16,823 nt of DNA from Clostridia bacterium (GTDB lineage Bacteria > Bacillota_A > Clostridia > Oscillospirales > Acutalibacteraceae). The notes under the pieces were generated by a model. That model had not been told where the DNA came from. It ran no database searches and saw only the letters and a program-made list of their open reading frames with translations. The stretch covers positions 1 through 16,823 of the forward strand of contig JAFSTS010000298.1 of NCBI GenBank assembly GCA_017445685.1, in the 5' to 3' direction. The translations under genes and the position numbers were made by a program. Positions within the stretch are counted from its first letter, which is position 1; the number at the start of each line of letters is the position of its first letter. Positions 1-5,838 of this stretch are shown piece by piece.

Positions 1-200
1 ATGGCGCTCAAAAACAGCAGAAAAGCCAGAAAGCCGAAGCACAAAACAACGGAAAGCAGGCTGATCAGTTTTGAATAAAACTTTTTCTCTCTTTCGTTGC
101 GTCGTTTTTCCAACTCCATGTCTCTTTCGATATGGGGGTTTTCGAACATTTCAAGATCGTCTTCTTCTTTAAAAAGACCTTCCAAATCTTTATAATCCAA
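1..200 (-). CDS. N-terminal part of a membrane-anchored protein downstream of the acyltransferase (3' end outside window)
   Basis: Sixty-six codons are visible before the window edge cuts the gene. The probable start is TTG at 200-198, preceded at 8 nt by a strong GGGAGG site that lies just after the stop of the upstream acyltransferase; no in-frame ATG fits the site. The protein begins with about 45 very charged, acidic then basic residues (MDYKDLEGLF..., later ELEKRRNEREKK) followed by a hydrophobic stretch (residues about 47-66, rich in Leu, Val, Phe) that looks like a single membrane anchor. This fits a type II membrane protein with a short cytoplasmic tail. In many Firmicutes an MBOAT acyltransferase gene is followed by an AlgJ/AlgX/DHHW-like protein that completes acyl transfer outside the cell; the position suggests that role, but no catalytic region is within the window, so this is inference only. 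Confidence 0.65.
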   Translation of the reverse strand, partial: MDYKDLEGLFKEEDDLEMFENPHIERDMELEKRRNEREKKFYSKLISLLSVVLCFGFLAFLLFLSA

Positions 201-215
201 TTCGTCCGCCTCCCA

Positions 216-1625
216 TCAAAATCTAAAGTACATAAACGGATTGTACGACGAGCCGACAAGACAAGCCACGCACACAAAAATCGTTACGCACTGAAAAATA
301 ACGGTGGCGAAATTTACGGCAATAGTGCCGTAGACGCCTTGTGAAATTCTCTGCTTGACCCTGTTGACGAGCTTTGCAACCGGCATACAGGCAATTATGC
401 AAACGGCGAAAAGAACAAGGTTGTTTTTGAGCATTACTGCGTCTGCCGAGAGCGAGCCTGTTGTTCCGATGCCGAGCAGAGCCTTGAAAGCCGAAAACAG
501 TTTTCCCATATCTTCAAAATAAAACAGAAGCCATCCGAGAAGCACAAAGAAGATCGTATAAACTCTCGAAAGCGCCGAGGACATTTTTTCAAGCTTGCTT
601 TTGAAAATATATTTTTCGAACGCAAGCAAAAGGAAATAGTAAATTCCCCAAATCAAAAAGTTCCAGCTTGCGCCGTGCCAAAACCCCGTCAGCGCCCAGA
701 CGATGAACATATTTCTAAGCTGATGATGTCTGTTTCCGCCGAGAGGGATATAGACATAATCTCTGAAAAAGGAGCTGAGGCTTATATGCCATCTTCTCCA
801 AAACTCAGTGATCGATCTTGCAGTGTAAGGATAGTTAAAGTTTTCTTCAAAATGAAAACCAAGCATTTTTCCCATGCCGATAGCCATGTCGGAATAGCCC
901 GAAAAATCGAAGTAGATCTGAAAGAAATACGCAAACAGTCCCGTCCATGCGCCAAGCGCGGAAACACCGATCGTCTCGCCGCCAAACGCCGAATCGACAA
1001 GGATCCCCAGACAGTTTGCCAAAACGACTTTTTTCGCAAGTCCGACAGCAAATCTCGTTATGCCTGCGGACATTTCCTCAAGCGTAACTTTTCTGCTTTC
1101 AATTTCGCTGTTGATCGTTGAATACCTGACGATCGGACCGGCAATAAGCTGTGGAAACATTGAAACATATAAAAGCAGTTTATAATATTTTTTCTGTACG
1201 GCGACTTCTCCGCGATACACATCTATAACATAGCTCATCGCCTGGAAAGTGTAAAAAGAAATTCCGATAGGAAGCGTTATTGATGTCTCGTGAACTTTCA
1301 AAAAAGGAAGAGCGTTTAGATTGTGCGTGAAAAAATTCATGTACTTGAAAACGGCAAGCGCTCCGAGCGTAATTACGATTGACAAAACAAGATAAATTTT
1401 CGCGGCTTTTTTGCCTTTGTTTTTGTCGATCAAAAGTCCGAAGAAATAGTCGGCAAACGAAGTGAAGATCATGACGATTATCCACTTAGGCTCACCCCAC
1501 GCGTAAAACAAAAGAGACGCGCACAAAAGAATAATGTTTTTTGATTGAATATTTCTGACAATGTTGTACAATGCCAGCGTTGCCGGCAGAAATATACACA
1601 AAAAAACCAGGCTTGAAAATACCAT
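216..1625 (-). CDS. MBOAT family O-acyltransferase (AlgI/DltB/PatB-like)
   Basis: This 469-residue protein is a polytopic membrane O-acyltransferase. It shows the family signatures: FWRRWHISLSSFFRDY around residues 275-290, IPLGGNR at about 293-299, and LTGFWHGASWNFLIWG around 312-327, whose His317 is the expected catalytic residue. Hydrophobic segments run through the whole length, beginning at residue 4. Members of this family move acyl groups, usually acetyl or D-alanyl, across the membrane to surface polysaccharides, teichoic acid or peptidoglycan; the substrate cannot be told from the sequence. An upstream in-frame ATG at 1673 would add 16 charged residues before the first membrane segment; ATG at 1625 is preferred because it places the start directly before that segment, although its ribosome site (GAGGG) is distant. 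The gene is followed at once by a membrane-anchored partner on the same strand. Confidence 0.93.
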   Translation of the reverse strand: MVFSSLVFLCIFLPATLALYNIVRNIQSKNIILLCASLLFYAWGEPKWIIVMIFTSFADYFFGLLIDKNKGKKAAKIYLVLSIVITLGALAVFKYMNFFTHNLNALPFLKVHETSITLPIGISFYTFQAMSYVIDVYRGEVAVQKKYYKLLLYVSMFPQLIAGPIVRYSTINSEIESRKVTLEEMSAGITRFAVGLAKKVVLANCLGILVDSAFGGETIGVSALGAWTGLFAYFFQIYFDFSGYSDMAIGMGKMLGFHFEENFNYPYTARSITEFWRRWHISLSSFFRDYVYIPLGGNRHHQLRNMFIVWALTGFWHGASWNFLIWGIYYFLLLAFEKYIFKSKLEKMSSALSRVYTIFFVLLGWLLFYFEDMGKLFSAFKALLGIGTTGSLSADAVMLKNNLVLFAVCIIACMPVAKLVNRVKQRISQGVYGTIAVNFATVIFQCVTIFVCVACLVGSSYNPFMYFRF

Positions 1626-1683
1626 TTTTTTAATTTTCCCTCTTTCAACATCCAAAATGCAACCGGCATACAAGTTACTTTAT

Positions 1684-1713
1684 ATAATAACATTTTTTGA
1701 GCCTGAATGTAAA
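1684..1713 (-). promoter_or_regulatory. Sigma-A-type promoter for the acyltransferase unit
   Basis: On the minus strand TTTACA (1713-1708) is separated by 18 bases from TATTAT (1689-1684). It sits about 60 bases before the chosen start of the acyltransferase and is back to back with the promoters of the plus-strand dehydratase gene. Confidence 0.6.
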
Positions 1714-1771
1714 TAGGTTTACGACAAAAACTTTGTTTAAATTTATTTTTTAATTATTTTTTGCAACGGAC

Positions 1772-1835
1772 TTGTATATAATCTGATTTTGGGTTATAAT
1801 CTACTTGCAATTTCCAACGAAAGATTTGGTATAAT
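1772..1835 (+). promoter_or_regulatory. Two tandem candidate promoters for the dTDP-glucose dehydratase gene
   Basis: First candidate: TTGTAT (1772-1777), 17-base spacer, perfect TATAAT (1795-1800). Second candidate: TTGCAA (1805-1810), 19-base spacer, perfect TATAAT (1830-1835). A third TATAAT at about 1777-1782 has no good -35. The second promoter would start transcription only a few bases before the coding region, giving an almost leaderless message. The overlap with the longest reading frame (TTG at 1789) argues that the frame's extreme 5' part is not translated. Confidence 0.5.
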
Positions 1836-1848
1836 TTCAAAGAAAAGG

Positions 1849-2859
1849 GTGGTCACAATAAAGAATATTCTCGTCACCGGCGCAGCAGGTTTCATCGGAA
1901 GCAATTTTGTTTTCTATTCCCTTAAAAAGCACCCGGAATGCAGGATCGTCTGCATGGATTGCCTGACTTACGCAGGAAATATTAAAACCCTTGAGCCTCT
2001 GATGGACAGAGACAATTTCCGTTTTGTAAGGGTCGACATCACCGACAGACAGAGCGTTTTCAAGGTTTTTCAGGAGGAAAACTTTGACGCAGTCATAAAT
2101 TTCGCAGCCGAAAGTCATGTTGACCGTTCAATTAAAAATCCGTCCGTATTCCTGACGACTAATGTGCTGGGAACTCAGGTTTTGCTCGATGCTGTAAACG
2201 AGTTTTCCGTCGGAAGATTTCATCAGGTTTCGACCGATGAAGTTTACGGCGATCTGCCCCTTGACAGACCCGACCTCTTCTTTACGGAAAGCACGCCTTT
2301 ACATACATCTTCTCCTTATTCTGCTTCAAAAGCGGCGGCTGATCTGCTTTGCCTTGCGTATCACAGAACATACAAAACGCCCGTTACCATCTCCAGATGT
2401 TCAAACAACTACGGGCCGTACCAGTTCCCCGAAAAGCTCATTCCGCTTATGTTTGTCAATGCGTCAAAAAACAAACCCCTGCCCGTTTACGGCAAGGGTG
2501 CGAATGTAAGAGACTGGCTTTTTGTTGACGATCACTGCAAAGCGATAGATATGATCGTCCGCAAAGGTATCGTCGGAGAAGTGTACAATGTCGGCGGTCA
2601 CAACGAAAAAACGAATCTCGAAGTCGTCAAAACCATACTTAAAACTCTTTCCAAGGACGAAAGCCTTATCACCTATGTCACCGACCGCCCCGGACACGAT
2701 ATGCGCTATGCCATCGACCCTAAGAAAATACGCGACGAGCTTGGCTGGTATCCTGAAACAAAGTTTGAAGACGGTATTGCATATACTCTCAAATGGTATG
2801 CAGAAAACGAGGCATGGTGGCAGGCAATCCTCGACGGATCATACAGAAACGAAAGCTGA
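1849..2859 (+). CDS. rfbB: dTDP-glucose 4,6-dehydratase
   Basis: An extended short-chain dehydrogenase/reductase enzyme that converts dTDP-glucose to dTDP-4-keto-6-deoxyglucose, the second step toward dTDP-rhamnose and other deoxysugars of surface glycans. The NAD-binding GAAGFIGSNF motif is at the N terminus, the RmlB-specific STDEVYGDL motif holds the catalytic Thr-Asp-Glu, and YSASK is the Tyr-x3-Lys pair. NFAAESHVDRSI and ISRCSNNYGPYQFPEKLIPL are also typical of the family. The start is uncertain. GTG at 1849 is annotated, giving 336 residues, but ATA at 1858 would give the usual family N terminus (MKNILVTG) and sits 8 bases after AAAAGGG, whereas GTG has no room for a ribosome site. None of the other dTDP-rhamnose genes is next to it. 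It diverges from the acyltransferase, so both may serve envelope polysaccharide. Confidence 0.95.
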   Translation: MVTIKNILVTGAAGFIGSNFVFYSLKKHPECRIVCMDCLTYAGNIKTLEPLMDRDNFRFVRVDITDRQSVFKVFQEENFDAVINFAAESHVDRSIKNPSVFLTTNVLGTQVLLDAVNEFSVGRFHQVSTDEVYGDLPLDRPDLFFTESTPLHTSSPYSASKAAADLLCLAYHRTYKTPVTISRCSNNYGPYQFPEKLIPLMFVNASKNKPLPVYGKGANVRDWLFVDDHCKAIDMIVRKGIVGEVYNVGGHNEKTNLEVVKTILKTLSKDESLITYVTDRPGHDMRYAIDPKKIRDELGWYPETKFEDGIAYTLKWYAENEAWWQAILDGSYRNES

Positions 2860-2890
2860 TGACCGAATAACTGAAAAAGGATGATCGTGT

Positions 2891-2918
2891 CAGTGACCTT
2901 CCATAAGGAAGGCCGCTG
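2891..2918 (+). repeat. 12-bp stem hairpin at the edge of the modular repeat array
   Basis: CAGTGACCTTCC (2891-2902) pairs with GGAAGGCCGCTG (2907-2918) around the loop ATAA, with one G-T wobble and one mismatch. It lies about 30 bases after the dehydratase stop and could limit transcription there, but no T tract follows, so I do not call it an intrinsic terminator. It runs directly into the hairpin array at 2921. Confidence 0.6.
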
Positions 2919-2920
2919 CG

Positions 2921-3086
2921 AGATAAATTCATAAATGAATTTGCGATATATTACTATGTAATGCGATACAGCTTCGCTACGATATATCACTTCGTGATGT
3001 GAATTTATCTTATATCGCATTGAGCGTAGCGAAATATATCGAATTTTGAATTGCAAAATATATCGAGTTGCGCAGCAACATATCGC
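2921..3086. repeat. Array of modular short hairpins separated by a GATATAT/ATATATC word
   Basis: Short inverted repeats follow each other: AAATTCAT-AA-ATGAATTT (2925-2942), ATTAC-TAT-GTAAT (2950-2962), AGC-TTC-GCT (2970-2978), ATCAC-TTC-GTGAT (2986-2998), ATTGAGCGTAGCGAAATA (3019-3036, imperfect), ATTTTG-AATTG-CAAAAT (3043-3059) and GTTGC-GCA-GCAAC (3067-3079). Each is separated by copies of the word CGATATAT or its complement ATATATCG. AGATAAATTCA (2921-2931) and TGAATTTATCT (3000-3010) form an 11-bp outer pair that encloses the first part. Stem sequences differ while the joining word is kept. It lies between the dehydratase gene and a pseudogene. A second array with another joining word is at 16070-16158. 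No gene is seen from 3087 to 3182. Confidence 0.8.
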
Positions 3087-3182
3087 TTACAGACTGATTG
3101 AGTATGATTCTCTTTCGGTCTGTTTTCTTTATGGAATTTGTCCTCACAAATCCGATGCCCGTTATGGTCTGTGACGGTTGTT

Positions 3183-3212
3183 TTGAAAAAACTAATAATA
3201 TGTGATTATAAT
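3183..3212 (+). promoter_or_regulatory. Promoter of the GNAT pseudogene
   Basis: TTGAAA (3183-3188), 18-base spacer, perfect TATAAT (3207-3212), 26 bases before the ATG. The promoter looks intact although the gene behind it is broken. Confidence 0.65.
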
Positions 3213-3238
3213 TATTTTGTTATTAGGGGGTGTACATA

Positions 3239-3698
3239 ATGGTATCAGATATTAGCATAAAAAGAATTACCGAAAGTGAAAAAGCAACAGCATTGAACCT
3301 TGTTTGGCAAGTATTCCTTGAATTTGAAGCGCCGGATTATACACAAAAAGGAATAGATGAATTTAGTAAAAGCATTCAAGATAAAATGTTTTTATCACTG
3401 CTTACTATGTACGGCGCTTATTATGACAAGAGATTAGCAGGCGTAATTGCTACAAGAAGTTGTGGAACACGTATAGCACTGCTTTTTTGTTGATGGAAAA
3501 CACCAAAGACAGGGTATTGGCAAAAAACTGTTTTAAACTGTACGGGAAAAAGATGCCTGTAAAATTACCGTTAATTCTTCTCCTTTTGCCATTCTGATTT
3601 ATCATAAACTTGGATTTAAGGACACAGACAAAGAACAGATTGCAAACGAATTGAGGTTTACGCCAATGGAATATGTAACAGACAATAAAGAAGGTTGA
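3239..3698 (+). pseudogene. GNAT family N-acetyltransferase, broken by a frameshift and a stop codon
   Basis: The start is ATG at 3239 after the strong site AGGGGGTG. The first 84 or so codons encode a GNAT-like N-terminal half (ITESEKATALNLVWQVFLEF...). The frame then fails in a run of six T at 3483-3488. One T fewer restores FFVDGKHQRQGIGKKLF, which carries the acetyl-CoA binding pattern (R/Q-x-x-G-I-G-K-K/R-L) of the family. In this restored frame a TAA stop interrupts at 3534-3536, after which the reading continues without further breaks through VNSSPFAILIYHKLGF and FTPMEYV to TGA at 3696-3698, a complete family C terminus. Two independent lesions make an inactive gene likely, although sequencing error in the T run cannot be excluded for the first. 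The message ends in the perfect hairpin at 3685-3725, which overlaps the last codons. Base composition is richer in A/T than in the long minus-strand block. Confidence 0.85.
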
Positions 3699-3725
3699 CT
3701 GAAACTGTCAGTCAACCTTCTTTAT
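3685..3725. terminator. Perfect 18-bp terminator hairpin, probably bidirectional
   Basis: Arms 3685-3702 and 3708-3725 are exact complements around the loop AACTG. The 3' arm is T-rich on each strand (CTTCTTTAT), so it can stop the plus-strand GNAT transcript and the minus-strand peptide transcript that converge on it. A further small pair ACGGG/CCCGT lies at about 3727-3739. Confidence 0.75.
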
Positions 3726-3802
3726 GACGGGCGCCCCGTTGATCATCCTTTTTTGTTATATTGCTTTAATGTTTTTCGCTAAATGCGATAAACCCCGTTA
3801 AG

Positions 3803-3913
3803 TTATGGCTCCTCTTCCTCTTCTTCAAGTCGACCTGGACCAGACCTTGTGATAACATCTTCGATTTCGATTTCTTCAACTGTCATCTCGGGAGCAGTAT
3901 ATTCTTTTTTCAC
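3803..3913 (-). CDS. Small acidic peptide of 36 residues with a leader-like N terminus
   Basis: The gene starts at GTG 3913-3911, ten bases after GAAAGGA; a second in-frame GTG at 3922 is too close to that site. It ends with TAA at 3805-3803. The peptide begins MKKEYTAPEM, continues with alternating Glu and Ile/Val (EEIEIEDVIT), then has R-S-G-P-G-R-L and finishes with six Glu and one Pro. It has no Cys and no membrane segment. A consensus promoter precedes it and a strong hairpin follows, so it is a complete single-gene unit. From memory, many gut Clostridia encode unannotated short peptides of the form MKK-x-Y-x-x-P-E ... D-V-I-T-x-S-G; I cannot confirm this here. The Tyr-x2-Pro start and the Thr two residues before a Ser/Gly-led tail recall lasso peptide leaders, but no maturation enzyme is nearby. 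Function is unknown. Confidence 0.75.
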   Translation of the reverse strand: MKKEYTAPEMTVEEIEIEDVITRSGPGRLEEEEEEP

Positions 3914-3980
3914 ATCAGTCACATCCTTTCAGACAAGATTTCAGGAACAGTAAGCTTCCACTGATACTTTCTTCAAATGT

Positions 3981-4009
3981 ATTTTACAACATTATTTTGC
4001 TTTTGTCAA
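3981..4009 (-). promoter_or_regulatory. Consensus promoter of the small peptide gene
   Basis: On the minus strand TTGACA (4009-4004), 17-base spacer, TAAAAT (3986-3981). The -35 is a perfect match and the -10 differs at one position. It predicts a leader of about 60 bases before the peptide start. Confidence 0.8.
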
Positions 4010-4050
4010 CAGTCATTTTTTCAAACCAGGAAAATTTTCATAAAAATCTA

Positions 4051-5496
4051 TCAGTAGTTTTCGGTAAATTTGCACAAATCTCCGCCGTCTTTTTCCCTGT
4101 AGGCCACAATTGTGGAAAGATTTACATTGTGCATACTTTTGAAAATGCTCGTGTCGACATATTCGTTGTTTTCCCTCATTTTTGCTATAAGCGCCTTGAT
4201 CTCCTCACGCTTATGACTTTGCTCATCCTCAAGTCCGAGAGCTTCGAATTGTTCGGTAAATCTGCACGCGCACCTGATAAATTCCAAATCGTTATACTGC
4301 GCCCATTTCTTTATGCTCTCTTCCTTCACGCAATACAACGGACGGATAAGCTCCATTCCGGGAAAGTTTGTGCTTTTGAGCTTAGGCATCATCGTTTTGA
4401 TCTCCGAGCCGTAGAAAAGATTCAGCAGAGTCGTCTCGATCACGTCGTCAAAATGGTGTCCGAGGGCTATTTTGTTGCATCCGAGCTCCTGCGCCTGTTT
4501 GTAAAGATATCCCCTTCTCATTCTTGCGCAAAGATAACAGGGAGAGCCGTCCTGCTTTGAAACATAGTCAAAAATAGGCGCGTCAAAAATATGTATTTCA
4601 AGTCCGAGAGCTTCGGCGTTTGACAAAATCTTGAGTCGATTCATCTCGTTGTAGCCGGGATCCATGACCATGTATTTTGCTTCAAACGGGATCTGACTAT
4701 GCGCAATAAGTTCCTTTATGCACACGGCAAGAAGCATGGAATCTTTTCCGCCGGAAATGCAAACGGCAATTTTATCACCCGGAGAAATAAGCTCATAATC
4801 CTTTACTGCGCCTATGAAATTATTCCAGATCGTTTTCCTGAATTTTTTCGTAACGCTTCTTCTGATAAGCTCCTCTCTCGTTTTTTCTTTTTTCGGGGAA
4901 ATCGTCATGGCGCTTAAAATATATCCGTCAATTTCTTCGCTGACAAATATTTCCGACTGCCTGCCCGTCGACACTGCTTTACCTTCGGAAATATCAAAAG
5001 CGTGGTTTTTCAGGTTGTCGGCAAGACCTGCGCCGGAGGCTTTTACGGCGCACTCCTTGAGCGTCCAGAGCTTTATAAAATCTCTGTTTTTGTCCTCGGA
5101 GGTTTCAAGAAAAGCCTTTTCACTGTCTGTGCAAACTCTGTTGATGACCGACTCGCTGACGCTTCTGATTTTTTCAATATCGACTCCGACAGGTTTTTCG
5201 GCAATCGCAACGGCGGCATAGCTTCCGCTGTGACTGATGTTGAAAAAAAGATTTTCTTCGTTTTTCAAAAGCGGCTTTCCGTTTTTTCCGAAAGTAAAGC
5301 GCACATCTTTCATCTCGCAGCCCAGAATTTTCGCAAGCTCTCTTTTCGCAAGCATATTTGCATAAAGCGTTTCAAGCTGTCCGCGCTCGATTTTTTTCAA
5401 AACCGAATCCTTTCTTTCATCGTCGATCAGGTCAAGATATTCTATTTTTTTCTCTTCGCTGATGCTTTCGGGTATCGCCTCGTAAAAAAGCTTCAT
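4051..5496 (-). CDS. Fusion of 4'-phosphopantetheinyl transferase and TtcA-like PP-loop ATPase
   Basis: A single uninterrupted reading frame of 481 residues joins two enzymes that are normally separate. Residues 1 to about 200 are an Sfp-type phosphopantetheinyl transferase, which loads CoA's phosphopantetheine onto carrier proteins: NISHS (86-90), VGVDIEK (103-109, metal-binding Asp106 and Glu108) and WTLKECAVK (144-152). Residues from about 208 to 481 are a TtcA-like tRNA thiolase or related ATPase: PP-loop SGGKDS (248-253), Cys320-x2-Cys323 in PCYLCARMRRG, GHHFDDVIETTLLN (346-359) and a second pair Cys409/Cys411. Both halves look complete and keep their active residues. The join is a charged segment (SPKKEKTREEL). 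ATG at 5496 has TAGGAGAA five bases upstream. It is the last gene of the minus-strand block, after a DUF378 gene and a possible weak terminator. The carrier protein and the tRNA substrate are unknown. Confidence 0.92.
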   Translation of the reverse strand: MKLFYEAIPESISEEKKIEYLDLIDDERKDSVLKKIERGQLETLYANMLAKRELAKILGCEMKDVRFTFGKNGKPLLKNEENLFFNISHSGSYAAVAIAEKPVGVDIEKIRSVSESVINRVCTDSEKAFLETSEDKNRDFIKLWTLKECAVKASGAGLADNLKNHAFDISEGKAVSTGRQSEIFVSEEIDGYILSAMTISPKKEKTREELIRRSVTKKFRKTIWNNFIGAVKDYELISPGDKIAVCISGGKDSMLLAVCIKELIAHSQIPFEAKYMVMDPGYNEMNRLKILSNAEALGLEIHIFDAPIFDYVSKQDGSPCYLCARMRRGYLYKQAQELGCNKIALGHHFDDVIETTLLNLFYGSEIKTMMPKLKSTNFPGMELIRPLYCVKEESIKKWAQYNDLEFIRCACRFTEQFEALGLEDEQSHKREEIKALIAKMRENNEYVDTSIFKSMHNVNLSTIVAYREKDGGDLCKFTENY

Positions 5497-5512
5497 ATCG
5501 TTCTCCTATAAA

Positions 5513-5539
5513 GAAAAATCCACCGACTCTTCATCGGTG
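5513..5539 (-). terminator. Weak intrinsic terminator or attenuator between the DUF378 and fusion genes
   Basis: On the minus strand CACCGA (5539-5534) pairs with TCGGTG (5526-5521) around a 7-base loop, followed by GATTTTTCTTT. The 6-bp stem and T-rich tail suggest partial termination before the fusion gene, only about 17 bases ahead of its start codon. Confidence 0.5.
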
Positions 5540-5551
5540 AATTTTAAAAAA

Positions 5552-5785
5552 TTATTCGTCGTGTTCGGGCCGTCTGTGTCCTGCGGAATCGAGAACTTCG
5601 CTGTTTCGAAAGAGAAGCGAAATACACCATATACCTGCCAAGGCGACAAGAGTGTAGACAACTCTGCTCAAAATGGCGTCCTGTCCTCCGAAGATCCAGG
5701 CGACGATGTCAAATCGGAACAAGCCTATCGTGCCCCAGTTCAACGCACCGATTATCACTAACACCAATGAAATTCGATCTAACAT
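5552..5785 (-). CDS. DUF378 family small membrane protein
   Basis: A 77-residue protein with the typical DUF378 (YuzA-like) pattern: two hydrophobic segments (residues about 5-24 and 38-60), the conserved IGALNWGTIGLF sequence in the first, and FDIVAWIFGG between them. The charged C-terminal tail (HRRPEHDE) is presumably exposed at the membrane surface. No biochemical role is established for the family. ATG at 5785 has AAGGAG eight bases upstream. It lies 53 bases after rqcH on the same strand and 55 bases before the fusion gene, so it may be cotranscribed with rqcH; I see no convincing promoter of its own. Confidence 0.9.
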   Translation of the reverse strand: MLDRISLVLVIIGALNWGTIGLFRFDIVAWIFGGQDAILSRVVYTLVALAGIWCISLLFRNSEVLDSAGHRRPEHDE

Positions 5786-5838
5786 TGTATCATCTCCTTG
5801 CGCTTATTGTTTGCAAAAAGACGACATATATTCACAAT

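Noticed and set aside
1478..1693. Minus-strand frame of 71 codons over the acyltransferase start.
   Set aside because: It overlaps the acyltransferase in another frame, begins at the promoter -10 and shows no conserved sequence.
2706..3056. Minus-strand frame of 116 codons running through the first hairpin array.
   Set aside because: The translation simply spells out the repeat words (Tyr-Ile-Ser, Arg-Tyr) and then the antisense of the dehydratase; there is no ribosome site.
2921..3086. Possible CRISPR array.
   Set aside because: The repeated words are only 7-9 bases and lie in both orientations with palindromic sequence between them; there are no equal-length unique spacers and no cas genes.
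3803..3913. Assignment of the small peptide as a lasso peptide precursor.
   Set aside because: Tyr-x2-Pro and the late Thr fit loosely, and a Glu would be in the right range for ring closure, but no leader-binding protein, protease or cyclase gene is present and the poly-Glu tail is unlike known cores.
3997..4560. Plus-strand open frame of 187 codons opposite the fusion gene.
   Set aside because: Antisense of the TtcA-like domain, and it would start inside the promoter of the small peptide gene.
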